NCBI GenBank assembly: GCA_046313675.1
Contig: JBKBXU010000085.1
Coordinates: 1-15,015 of the forward strand
DNA length: 15,015 bases
Source: JBKBXU01 sp046313675
GTDB taxonomy: Bacteria > Bacteroidota > Bacteroidia > Cytophagales > Cytophagaceae
Direction of reading: 5' to 3'
A program made the position numbers and the translations under genes. The notes beneath the pieces are model-generated. The model saw nothing but the letters and a program-made list of their open reading frames with translations, did not search any database and was not told the DNA's origin. Shown piece by piece: positions 1 through 7,670 of the stretch (positions within the stretch are counted from its first letter, which is position 1; every line of letters begins with the position of its first letter).

Positions 1-419
1 ATCTGCGAAACCATCATCTGTTGCTCCTCCTCTCCATTGCCGTTACCATTGCCTTCTTCAAACAAAGCTTCCAATGCAGAAAACGCAATGATGCCATAGC
101 CAATTCCACTAAGGGCTACGCCCAGTCTTTTCCCTATACCTTTCACACCTTTGCCAAATCCATAAGGATCTGTCAGTGCTTCAAAAATCCGCCAGATAAT
201 ATAACCCACCAGCCCAAGAATTATTCCACCTATCAATACTTCACCCAAAGGCAATCCTAAGATTACATCCATAATACGGTCTTCATCGGCAGCATCCTCT
301 CCGGCTTGAAAAAATGAGATCATTGCCATTACCCCAACAAAAACATATACTATACCTATGGAAGCACAGCCGGCACGAGCCATATTTTGAACAATGGGTT
401 TATATTTATCTGGTATCAT
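1..419 (-). CDS. DUF1206-type membrane protein, partial (C-terminus missing)
   Basis: The minus-strand frame opens at an ATG at 419 and stays open to the left edge, giving the first 139 residues. Residues 13-31 (starting ARAGCASIGIVYVFVGV) and the later stretch RLGVALSGIGYGIIAFSAL look like successive copies of the DUF1206 repeat, a two-helix membrane unit usually present three times. The first copy is followed by the typical GLPLGEVLIGGIILGLVGY helix and an IWRIFEALTDP segment. A short Asn/Gly/Glu-rich loop (NGNGNGEEEQQ) precedes the edge. It is an inner-membrane protein and the family's function is unknown. The family match is by eye but specific. An alternative start at Met13 (383) would remove the short hydrophilic leader; I kept the upstream ATG because relatives usually carry 10-20 residues before the first repeat. 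No strong promoter or ribosome binding site was seen. Confidence 0.75.
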   Translation of the reverse strand, partial: MIPDKYKPIVQNMARAGCASIGIVYVFVGVMAMISFFQAGEDAADEDRIMDVILGLPLGEVLIGGIILGLVGYIIWRIFEALTDPYGFGKGVKGIGKRLGVALSGIGYGIIAFSALEALFEEGNGNGNGEEEQQMMVSQ

Positions 420-619
420 TGAAAAAGAACCCAAGGAAGAACAAAAGGTTAAAAATTTTGTAAAAAGCCCTACTTAAACCGGAAATAAAACAAAAAGAAA
501 TAGTAAGTTTGAATGCCTGAAATTCCATTTATTGTTTACAGGTCATTGCTTATAACCTTTCACCAATGGATAAAATACCATTAGAGCCCGACTCTTCGTT
601 AGTAATCGCATAATATCAT

Positions 620-2092
620 ATGGCGAAACGATTTCTATACTTCATACTTTTTCTTTTCTTATTGGCGGATTTTGGCTACTCCTTTCTGCAATATTATCAT
701 ACCCCTTTAGATGGAGACTTAAGCGGTGGTGTTGTACCCTCAGGTGAAGTCAATCCTATATTGGAAAGCCCTTTTGGTCTTGGTGTGGTTTTAAATAACG
801 AATCTTATGCAAATCCTAACAGGTTCTTTTGTCACTGGATTTTTAAGGAATATTTTAATCACATTCCATTGCTACTGCAAAAATTTGTTTCGCCTATAAA
901 CAGTGTTTATCTGGCCAGTGCCATGGCAAAATCCGTTATTCATATAGGACTGGTAATATTATTGGGAATGCTGATTTCAGGCACCAGAAACCTCCTCAGG
1001 ATGGATTTCATAGTCGCTGCTGCGTTGACAACTCCTCTATTCCAAACGAATGGATACCGCAGTTATATGGGCATCATTGACCCGGCCATAACATACACGT
1101 TTTTCTATGCATTGCCTATTGCCTTTCTCCTATTATACTTCTTCCCGTTTATCTGGCACTATTACCATAAAGATAAACTTCCCCCATACTGGGCCCTAAG
1201 CATTTTCTGGATCCCATTGGCCGTAGTGGTAACCTTAAGCGGCGTTCTTAATCCGGGAATTATATTGATAGTTACTTTTTTACTGCTTATAGCTTACTTT
1301 AAAAAGCAACTTACTCTTGTCGAGGAAGCATCGTTCCTTAATAAAGGAAAATGTGTATTGCAAAATATTCCGGGAGCGTATTGGGTCTTTCTGGTGCCCA
1401 TCAGCTTTCTATCCCTGTACTCTCTATACATTGGAAGTCACAATTCAATTCACCAACTTAACCCTTTTTCACTATGGGAAGTATATTTAAAAATACCAAC
1501 AGGAATTTATAAAACGCTTTATGATAAACTGGGATACTCTTTATTACTAATTATCCTGGCCATCAACTCTCTAATAATTTACGTAAGTTTCAATGATCAG
1601 GAAGGGAAAAAAATATTGCGAATTTTTAAATGGATAGGAATATTTTCGCTGATCTATATTTTATTATTGCCCCTAGGAGGTTATCGGAGTTACCGCCCAT
1701 ACGTTTTGCGATATGACACCATTATGCCCATTACCTTAAGCCTGATGTTTGTCTTTGGCACTTCCAGTCTTTATTTATTAAAAAAACTCCAAGCCAAACA
1801 TAAAAAGTGGTACATCCCCCTATTGGCAACAGTATTGATAATATTTACTATTGCGGACGAACCGGAATTTGACAAAAACACATGTGAAAGAATGGCTCTT
1901 GAAGAAATTTCCAGGTCTCCGAAACAAATTGTTCACTTAGAAAGTGACTGCACCGTTCTTTCCTGGGGAACGATTCTTGAGCCGGAGAGCTCAATTTTAA
2001 ATGCCGAAGCATTAAAAATCTGGAACATCACGAGTGATCGAAAACTATATTATTCCGCAAGTCCGGGTGTTGCAAGCCAAAAAGAAGAATAG
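620..2092 (+). CDS. Multi-pass inner-membrane protein of unknown function (possibly GT-C-like)
   Basis: A 490-residue protein with roughly ten or more hydrophobic segments. The first is an N-terminal signal anchor at residues 5-22. It is followed by a large polar loop with acidic residues (DGDLSGG near 31-37) and a conserved-looking motif ESPFGLG near 49-55. Later helices lie near 105-120, 130-150 and 200-225 and in the second half. The last ~80 residues, after ADEPEFDK, are soluble and presumably outside the cytoplasm. A first extracytoplasmic loop with acidic residues, many helices and a C-terminal soluble part are the general plan of GT-C glycosyltransferases, but I do not recognise a specific family and the assignment is weak. 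The start is the first ATG of the frame, with no clear Shine-Dalgarno. It converges on the next gene, with stops 98 bp apart. The gene itself is secure; its function is not. Confidence 0.85.
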   Translation: MAKRFLYFILFLFLLADFGYSFLQYYHTPLDGDLSGGVVPSGEVNPILESPFGLGVVLNNESYANPNRFFCHWIFKEYFNHIPLLLQKFVSPINSVYLASAMAKSVIHIGLVILLGMLISGTRNLLRMDFIVAAALTTPLFQTNGYRSYMGIIDPAITYTFFYALPIAFLLLYFFPFIWHYYHKDKLPPYWALSIFWIPLAVVVTLSGVLNPGIILIVTFLLLIAYFKKQLTLVEEASFLNKGKCVLQNIPGAYWVFLVPISFLSLYSLYIGSHNSIHQLNPFSLWEVYLKIPTGIYKTLYDKLGYSLLLIILAINSLIIYVSFNDQEGKKILRIFKWIGIFSLIYILLLPLGGYRSYRPYVLRYDTIMPITLSLMFVFGTSSLYLLKKLQAKHKKWYIPLLATVLIIFTIADEPEFDKNTCERMALEEISRSPKQIVHLESDCTVLSWGTILEPESSILNAEALKIWNITSDRKLYYSASPGVASQKEE

Positions 2093-2190
2093 TAGCTTTA
2101 AATGAACAAGCAGTCCGGGTGGGTTTCCATAAAATGGTTTTTATCAAGCTTCGTACGAAAGAAACTTTCCTGCCAGGTAAAAGTTGACAA

Positions 2191-3891
2191 CTATAAAGAC
2201 TTCTTTAGTCTGAGAATTAGGTGTTGCCCTTCTTCAACTTCTTCCAAAACCTTTCCTTCAGATATTTTCCTCAGATAATCCTCCACAATAGAATTTTTAT
2301 AAAGAGGTGTGATTAAAATTATTTCAGGCTGAAACGTATTAAAAAATCGGGCTAATTCATAAGAGCTTATTTCTTCCGGAAGATAAGAAGAATCTATCTG
2401 AAGATTTAATAAATTTCGCATTACCTTGTCTTCACTATAGAGCTTTTTTACCTCCGGATCCACCCGTGAAATATATCCTCCAATTATTTTTTTTTGGTGA
2501 ATGGTCTGGTAATAATGGTCAGGGGTATGAAAAATGCCCTGCTGGTCCATTCCATCCCTTACTCCAAATGGCACAGAAAGCAAGGTTCTGCCTTCAAGTT
2601 TTTTAAGGCTGGAATAAACCGATGGATAAACATCAAGTTTAGTCATTTTCACCTGCATGGGAAAAAACTCCAATAAAAATAAAACCGCCACAAGAATGTG
2701 AATCTGCACATTACTTACTTTCTCCAGATGATAAAAGGCAAATATGCTTAAAAGTAAATATACAGGCATTATATAGCGTGCAGGGCAACGGAAATTTTTG
2801 ATAAAAGGGGTGAAATGAACTATAGAAAATGGATTGTAATTCAGCAAAACACCATTGACCTTAAACTGGGGCATTGTGAGAATAACAAGGATTACAGCTA
2901 CTACACCAAAGGCATTAACCTCTGATGACACCTGTAGTGGTTTTTTTATAAATAAAGAGCCTATAGCCAAGACGATCAAAGTCACACCAAGATAAGTAAC
3001 ATATTCAAAGGAATTGTGATGTATATGTTCAATATATCCGCTGCCAATAAACTGAGAAAAAAAATAAGAATTGACCGGAATTACAAGGCTTAATAAATCA
3101 CATCCCCAGTAAAAAACAGAGTGCTCTTGAAGAATAATTTTTAGAAGATGAACAGCTATATGGCCAAGCACAAAAAAAGCGGCTATGATCAGAAAGGTTT
3201 TCCTGTTGAAAGCCAAATATTTTTTCACTTTAAACCAAGAAAAGTAGAGTAGGCAAAAAAAGAAAATGGTTAAAACAATAATGTAATCACTGAGCAAAGC
3301 AAGTATTCCCATTAACAGGCACAAGTAAAAATCCCTTTTGCTTTTTATGATAAAAAAGGGAACATTTTCAAACTCGAAGGCCCTGGTAAAAAATAAAATA
3401 AAGAATGGGACAGGTGCTGTCAAAATCAGGTTATAATGCTCCTCGAAACGAAGCATTTTATACGGTGAAAAGGCAAATAGGAATCCAGAAATAACGCATA
3501 ATACAGTACTCGAAACATACCTTCGACAAAGAAGAAAGCCCCCGATACCGGAAAGAATAAAATTCAGAGCTATAAAAAGATTCACCCCTAAAATAGGATT
3601 GGAGAAAAAACTGCTAAAAATACTCAGTAAAGGGGTTGTGCTGTGTAAAAACAGCGAAGTTCCCAGTGGTGCAAATACTTCACTTGTATGAAGTCGGAGA
3701 AAATCAGAGGGATTATTTTTAAAAATATACACATTCCACATGATCCCATACACCTCCCCATCCTGGTTGCCTACAATAGAACCGGTAAAATCGGTAGCCA
3801 GGGGCCAGGTAAAAAGCAGGAATATTATGCAATAGGTACAACCTAGCAATCCAATTTGTTTAATACCAATTTTTGGTTCAAATGTGCGCAT
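2191..3891 (-). CDS. GT-C-fold membrane glycosyltransferase-like protein
   Basis: 566 residues from the ATG at 3891. After the first helix (about 11-30, ending FTWPLATD) comes a short external loop with acidic residues D44 and E46 (NQDGEVYGIMW), where GT-C enzymes place their catalytic or metal-binding acids. Next come SEVFAPLGTSLFLHSTTPL, GIGGFLLCRRYV and FAFSPYKMLRFEEHYN, a pattern typical of large membrane proteins annotated as GT-C-like glycosyltransferases or YfhO-like. About ten helices follow, then a soluble C-terminal domain of roughly 130 residues with LLSVPFGVRDG and YYQTIHQKKIIGGYISR, also typical of that group. The presumed role is sugar transfer from a lipid-linked donor at the outer face of the inner membrane; donor and acceptor are unknown. 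The frame also opens at a GTG at 3927. I prefer the ATG because a TATCTTTG promoter-like box lies inside that extension. Confidence 0.75.
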   Translation of the reverse strand: MRTFEPKIGIKQIGLLGCTYCIIFLLFTWPLATDFTGSIVGNQDGEVYGIMWNVYIFKNNPSDFLRLHTSEVFAPLGTSLFLHSTTPLLSIFSSFFSNPILGVNLFIALNFILSGIGGFLLCRRYVSSTVLCVISGFLFAFSPYKMLRFEEHYNLILTAPVPFFILFFTRAFEFENVPFFIIKSKRDFYLCLLMGILALLSDYIIVLTIFFFCLLYFSWFKVKKYLAFNRKTFLIIAAFFVLGHIAVHLLKIILQEHSVFYWGCDLLSLVIPVNSYFFSQFIGSGYIEHIHHNSFEYVTYLGVTLIVLAIGSLFIKKPLQVSSEVNAFGVVAVILVILTMPQFKVNGVLLNYNPFSIVHFTPFIKNFRCPARYIMPVYLLLSIFAFYHLEKVSNVQIHILVAVLFLLEFFPMQVKMTKLDVYPSVYSSLKKLEGRTLLSVPFGVRDGMDQQGIFHTPDHYYQTIHQKKIIGGYISRVDPEVKKLYSEDKVMRNLLNLQIDSSYLPEEISSYELARFFNTFQPEIILITPLYKNSIVEDYLRKISEGKVLEEVEEGQHLILRLKKSL

Positions 3892-3908
3892 CCGAAAGAT
3901 TTTCAACA

Positions 3909-3916
3909 CAAAGATA
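3909..3916 (-). promoter_or_regulatory. Candidate -7 box of the GT-C-like gene
   Basis: On the minus strand this reads TATCTTTG, an exact match to the Bacteroidetes -7 consensus TAnnTTTG, ending 18 nt before the ATG at 3891. A TTG lies upstream but with only 16 bp spacing, short of the usual ~19, so the match is partial. If real, it gives a short leader and rules out the GTG start at 3927. Confidence 0.3.
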
Positions 3917-4025
3917 AAAATTTGCACGGGAACAAGGAATATACAATAGAGCGTTCCAATAGGTAGCTAAGTAAATCAAATAATTCGTTTCGCACACATT
4001 TTGAGCCTTACCCAGGTTAAATTAC

Positions 4026-4580
4026 CTACTCATACAAGCGGGTACCAAACAAATACCGCTCCCCCCAATAATATGGATCATCTACCTGGGAAATAATTAC
4101 CCCTTTGGAATTGGACGTATGGATAAATTTACCATCGCCCAGATAGATACCGGAATGCGTTATTAAGTTTGAGGTATGATAGGATTTAAAAAAGAAGACC
4201 AAATCCCCCTCCTGCAAATTAGCTTGGGAAGAAATAACTTTCCCAAAACGTGCCTGCTCTTGGGAAGAGTGTGGAAGCCTGATACCACATACGGAATGCG
4301 CCAACATCACCAGGCCGGAACAGTCAATTCCCTTTTCATCGGTGCCACCCATTTTATGAGGTGTATTTAATAAGGCATTCGCTTTGGCCAGCACATGCTC
4401 CTTAGAATAGCTGTCCATAGAAACCGGCCTTTCTATTCCTCCCTCTCTGAATGCTATAAGCTTCCTCTTCGCTTCCACACTAGACACACCATCAATCACT
4501 TCCTGCATGGGGTCATTGGATATATAGGCAGACAGTAAGCCTAGAAAAAACACGAGAGAATAAACCGGGAGTCGCTTCAT
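4026..4580 (-). CDS. Exported NlpC/P60-family cysteine peptidase
   Basis: 184 residues from the ATG at 4580. Residues 1-21 (MKRLPVYSLVFFLGLLSAYIS) form a signal peptide or lipid-free anchor with no lipobox cysteine. The NlpC/P60 domain spans about 60-184. The catalytic triad is visible: Cys87 in GIDCSGLV, His142 in THSGIYLGDG and a third polar residue, His154, in KFIHTSNSKGV. Other family signatures are TPHKMGGTDEKG before the cysteine, RLPHSSQEQ, and LQEGDLVFF before the histidine. Such enzymes cut D-Glu-meso-diaminopimelate or related bonds in peptidoglycan, in the periplasm. There is no SH3b or LysM targeting domain, so it resembles the small Spr/NlpC type. The frame extends to an ATG at 4607, but that would add nine residues before an otherwise good signal peptide. 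The GT-C-like gene follows in the same direction after 134 bp. Confidence 0.9.
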   Translation of the reverse strand: MKRLPVYSLVFFLGLLSAYISNDPMQEVIDGVSSVEAKRKLIAFREGGIERPVSMDSYSKEHVLAKANALLNTPHKMGGTDEKGIDCSGLVMLAHSVCGIRLPHSSQEQARFGKVISSQANLQEGDLVFFFKSYHTSNLITHSGIYLGDGKFIHTSNSKGVIISQVDDPYYWGERYLFGTRLYE

Positions 4581-4708
4581 TGAAATAATATAGAAAAAAA
4601 ATGTCATTAAAACAAGTCTGGATTATACAAATTAAAGTATATCATAACTTCAGATTTTAAAAGCAAACATATCAAATAGACAAAGGTTTAGCTCAAAAAA
4701 AAGAGCCT

Positions 4709-5881
4709 ATGACAGCAGCCAGACTATGTATCTTACCTTTACTTTTGCAGGTGACATTTGCGGCAGTACATGATGACGATGTAAGTCTTCAAAATGCCTT
4801 TCCTAACTTAAAATTTATAGCACCTGTGCACCTTACCTATAGTCCTGACAGTACCGACAGGTTATTTGTGGTGGAGCAATTAGGAGAGATACATGTGTTT
4901 CCAAATAATCCGGCTATACTTGAGACAGAAATCTTTCTGGATCTGTCAAAAAAGATCGAAGCCGGTGGGCAATCAGGCATGTTAGGATTGGCTTTCCACC
5001 CGAAATTCAGACAGAATGGCTACGTCTTTGTAAATTATACTATTGAGGATGAAGAAATAGTATACACCTATGTATCCAGATTTACAGTGCCTTCCTCATC
5101 GCCTGACAAAGCAGACCCTGCTTCCGAAGTAATTTTTATGAAATTCCCTCACCCATACAACAACCTCAAAGGAGGTAGTATTCTTTTTGGCGCCGATGGC
5201 TACTTATACATTAGCACAGGTGATGGAGGAAATATACCCGGGCCACAACACACCGCACAGGACAAAACCAGCCTTTATGGGAAAATATTAAGGATAGACG
5301 TAGACAATCCTGAACCTATTCCCAGTCGCAATGAGCACTGGATATTTTATTACGGTATACCCAAGGAAAATCCTTTTGCCGGGAATGAAGAAAACTACAG
5401 AGAAGAAATCTTCGCCTATGGCATTCGCAACATCTGGAAATTTTCTCAGGATCAGCAAACAGGAGCATTTTGGGCAGGAGACCCCGGAGAAAAAAGTCAG
5501 GAACGGATAATCATACTGGAAAATGGCAAAAACTATGGTTGGCATGTGCCTGATGATACGCTAAAAGTCAAACCACCCAGGCCCTCGGAGATCACACTAC
5601 CCGTTTATGAATATCAAAACACCCGAAACGACTGTGCCATTATAGGAGGATATGTATACCGGGGAGAAGCAATGAAATCCCTGAAAAATTATTACATATA
5701 CGGAGACTTTTGCAGCGGCAAAATTTCAGTCCTGAAGTATGAAAACAAGCGTATTACAGATCACCGTCTTTTATACGAAACCCCTTACCGGATTTCCTCT
5801 TTTGGCGAGGACCTGCATGGAGAGCTCTATGTGCTTGACTACACCTCAGGAACCATTTTCCGGCTAAGGGAAAATCCATAG
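4709..5881 (+). CDS. Exported PQQ-dependent sugar dehydrogenase-like beta-propeller, catalytic His replaced
   Basis: 390 residues with a signal peptide at about 1-19 (cleavage near TFAA). The rest is a six-bladed glucose/sorbosone dehydrogenase propeller (soluble GDH / Asd / HHIP family). Recognisable blocks are LFVVEQLGEIHVF (52-64), GQSGMLGLAFHPKF (87-100), GGSILFGADGYLYISTGDGG (155-174), GKILRIDVDNPEP (191-203), NPFAG (221-225), IFAYGIRNIWKF (234-245, containing the family's PQQ-contacting Arg), KNYGWHVPD (274-282) and IIGGYVYRGE...YIYGDFCSGKI (311-339). Family enzymes oxidise sugars in the periplasm with PQQ and calcium. In most members the block before FGPDG reads NHNGG, its His matching His144 of Acinetobacter soluble GDH; here it is NLKGG (Leu153). 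Sugar oxidation is therefore doubtful, and a binding or altered role is possible. The start codon gives the signal peptide directly. The ABC ATPase gene follows after 63 bp. Confidence 0.88.
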   Translation: MTAARLCILPLLLQVTFAAVHDDDVSLQNAFPNLKFIAPVHLTYSPDSTDRLFVVEQLGEIHVFPNNPAILETEIFLDLSKKIEAGGQSGMLGLAFHPKFRQNGYVFVNYTIEDEEIVYTYVSRFTVPSSSPDKADPASEVIFMKFPHPYNNLKGGSILFGADGYLYISTGDGGNIPGPQHTAQDKTSLYGKILRIDVDNPEPIPSRNEHWIFYYGIPKENPFAGNEENYREEIFAYGIRNIWKFSQDQQTGAFWAGDPGEKSQERIIILENGKNYGWHVPDDTLKVKPPRPSEITLPVYEYQNTRNDCAIIGGYVYRGEAMKSLKNYYIYGDFCSGKISVLKYENKRITDHRLLYETPYRISSFGEDLHGELYVLDYTSGTIFRLRENP

Positions 5882-5944
5882 GAATCAGAATTAAGCGACC
5901 ATGGATAATAATAGCATCTATCAGCAATTCCTTTATCTTTGTCC

Positions 5945-6970
5945 ATGGCATTTTTAACAATTTCCGGGGTTTCCAAAATATATCACGGTCAAAACATCAA
6001 AGCGGTAGACGACATTTCCCTGAAATTAGAGAAAGGAGAAATTCTTTCAATAGTAGGCGAAAATGGCTCAGGTAAAACCACGCTTATAAAACTCATTCAC
6101 GGACTATTGGATGCGGATGAAGGAAAGCTGCTCTTCAAAGGTAAACCGATTACCGGGCCTGCATATAACCTTGTTCCCGGACATCCGGATATGGAAATTG
6201 TGGAACAAAGTTTAAACCTGTTTCTCAAACATTCCATCAAGGAAAACATACTTTATAACCTCAGAAGGTTTGATAAAGAATTTCAATCCGAGCGGCTTCA
6301 ATTTCTGCTAAACCTCTTTAACCTGCAGGGCATGGAGGATAAAATTCCTGAAGAACTCTCCGGTGGCCAGCAACAACGGGCGGCTTTAGCCAAAGCCCTG
6401 GCTGGCGACACAGAACTTCTCCTGATGGATGAGCCCTTCAGCAATCTGGACATTATGCTGAAAGATGAAATCAAAAAGAAGGTTATAAGAACCGCAAAAG
6501 AAGAAGGAATTACCGTAATTTTTGTCACGCATGAAGTCAAAGATGCATTATCGCTGTCAGACAAAATTGCAGTTCTCAAAAACGGACGGCTTCTTCAGTT
6601 TGATACTCCTCAGAAAATATATGAAAAACCTGCCAATAAATACGTTGCCTATCTTTTTGGCAATGTTAATATTTTCCCTGCAGGAAAGTTTTTGAAAATT
6701 TTCAGCCACCTAAAAGGTCATAGATATTTTAAAAACCTAAACCAGAACTGTCAGATAAGCTTTCGGCCAGAACATTTACTTTTGGCAAAGGAAGAAAATA
6801 GCCAAACCGAAGGAAAGGTAAAACATGTATCTTATACAGGAGATGGCCACGAACTTGAAGTAGAGGTAAAAGGAGAGATCCTTCGCCTTAGCACACGTAA
6901 ACAAGCTGCGATGGGCGACAGGGTATATTTAAAGATAAAAAGCTCAAAAGTGCATTTTTTGAACGACTAG
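5945..6970 (+). CDS. ABC transporter ATPase, FbpC/PotA-like, with C-terminal TOBE-like domain
   Basis: 341 residues from the ATG at 5945 (a TTG two codons upstream is less likely). The nucleotide-binding domain occupies about 1-235: Walker A GENGSGKT (38-45), signature LSGGQQQR (138-145), Walker B LLLMDEP (158-164), D-loop SNLD and H-loop TH (195-196). Residues 260-341 contain FRPEHLLL and beta-rich blocks (EGKVKHVSYTGDGHELEVEV) typical of the TOBE domain in importers of iron(III), spermidine, sulfate or molybdate. It would energise an inner-membrane importer, but no permease or binding-protein gene lies in the window, so the substrate is unknown. It sits 63 bp after the sugar-dehydrogenase homologue and could share its transcript. 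Its stop codon directly abuts the stop of the convergent flavodoxin frame, leaving no room for a terminator. Confidence 0.9.
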   Translation: MAFLTISGVSKIYHGQNIKAVDDISLKLEKGEILSIVGENGSGKTTLIKLIHGLLDADEGKLLFKGKPITGPAYNLVPGHPDMEIVEQSLNLFLKHSIKENILYNLRRFDKEFQSERLQFLLNLFNLQGMEDKIPEELSGGQQQRAALAKALAGDTELLLMDEPFSNLDIMLKDEIKKKVIRTAKEEGITVIFVTHEVKDALSLSDKIAVLKNGRLLQFDTPQKIYEKPANKYVAYLFGNVNIFPAGKFLKIFSHLKGHRYFKNLNQNCQISFRPEHLLLAKEENSQTEGKVKHVSYTGDGHELEVEVKGEILRLSTRKQAAMGDRVYLKIKSSKVHFLND

Positions 6971-7443
6971 CTACGCCAGTTCATTAGCAAATTTATCAAC
7001 AGCGGCATAATCTATTTTAGAAACACTTTCCTTGATTCCTGCAACCGTCCGAATGATAAATTTTTCGAAAAAGTTAAGGTTTTCCAAAAGAAGTTCGCCA
7101 CCCATTAAACCAAGAGCCTTGGCATGTTGCCTGAGCTCCTTAGAAAAAGCTTCCTCTAAGGCTTTTTCCCATTTTCTTCATTCATGTAGCAAATAAACAG
7201 CCCAAGATGTTTCTTAAGCAGTTCCTCTTCATGTTCCTTGCAAAAGGCTTTAATCCTATCTTGAATCTTCCCCATATAAATGGATCCTCCAATGATGACG
7301 GTATCATAGTCCTTCAAAGAAACTTTCTGAGTATACTTATCCAGGTGGAGTAAACTCGTTTCACCCGGCATATGATCCTTAATGTAATTGGCCACTTTTT
7401 CCGTTGTGCCGTGTTTGGATTTATAAATTATTAAACTTTTCAT
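6971..7443 (-). pseudogene. Flavodoxin-domain protein gene interrupted by a single-base frameshift
   Basis: From the ATG at 7443 the frame encodes a flavodoxin fold: beta-1 MKSLIIYKSKHG with the FMN-phosphate loop SKHGTTEKVA (9-18), the DYDTVIIGGSIYMGKI strand/loop, and GLFICYMNEE. It then stops at 7156-7158. Sliding one base within the run at about 7163-7179 restores a frame reading WEKALEEAF, QHAKALGLMGGELL, FEKFIIRTVAGI and KFANELA, ending at 6971-6973. This is the normal end of the family, which includes HemG-like and other small flavodoxins (Flavodoxin_5). The joined product would be about 157 residues, close to the usual length. Reading with one extra A in the A4 run at 7172-7175 gives NEEKWEKA, which fits relatives. 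It may be a recent inactivating deletion, a sequencing error in an A-run, or translational slippage. The frame also opens at an ATG at 7461, but a promoter-like site places the transcript start near there. The role is likely FMN-based electron transfer. Confidence 0.75.
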
Positions 7444-7468
7444 CTTTTTATCATTTATCATATAACAA

Positions 7469-7499
7469 AAAAGTTAGAAGTTTAGCCCATATAGCCAAA
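7469..7499 (-). promoter_or_regulatory. Candidate Bacteroidetes-type promoter of the flavodoxin gene
   Basis: On the minus strand, TTTG (7499-7496), exactly 19 bp, then TAACTTTT (7476-7469). This matches the -33/-7 consensus TTTG-N19-TAnnTTTG except for the last base. The expected start is near 7463, giving a ~20-nt leader to the ATG at 7443. Confidence 0.5.
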
Positions 7500-7511
7500 T
7501 GACAATTGTCA
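7500..7511. promoter_or_regulatory. 12-bp perfect palindrome TGACAATTGTCA, candidate operator
   Basis: A perfect inverted repeat immediately upstream of the -33 box of the flavodoxin promoter candidate. Its position would suit an activator, or a repressor that occludes polymerase. A related half-site (ATTGTCA) lies just upstream of the GNAT gene start near 10781. The binding protein is unknown. Confidence 0.35.
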
Positions 7512-7561
7512 AGTATTTAAATGATAATTAAAAGGAATAGATTTCTTAAAGGATACTTAAG

Positions 7562-7593
7562 AAAAAGCGTAAGAAGAGTTTTCTTCCTACGCT
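7562..7593 (-). terminator. Rho-independent terminator of the GNAT/FG-GAP operon
   Basis: On the minus strand a stem of AGCGTA plus TCTTC-type pairing (6 + 5 bp with one mismatch, 4-nt loop) is followed directly by TTTTT. It lies 78 bp after the stop of the FG-GAP gene and before the flavodoxin promoter, so it separates the two minus-strand units. Confidence 0.8.
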
Positions 7594-7670
7594 AAAGTTA
7601 ATAATTAAGGCCGCATTGACCACGGCAAACATTTGACATGTATCCTTGATCATGCGACTTTTTCGGGAGT

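Noticed and set aside
21..260. A 79-codon plus-strand frame in the left end
   Set aside because: It lies antisense to the DUF1206-type gene, whose translation has clear family motifs; this frame has none.
504..511. TAAGTTTG as a -7 box for the gene at 620
   Set aside because: The -7 match is good, but there is no TTG/TTTG about 19 bp upstream and the leader would exceed 100 nt.
2127..2142. A possible terminator (CCAT-AAA-ATGG followed by TTTTT) after the first membrane protein
   Set aside because: The stem is only four base pairs; too weak to support as a terminator.
5899..5948. Two CCATGG palindromes 44 bp apart around the ABC gene start
   Set aside because: Six-base palindromes are expected by chance, and one is simply the start codon context.
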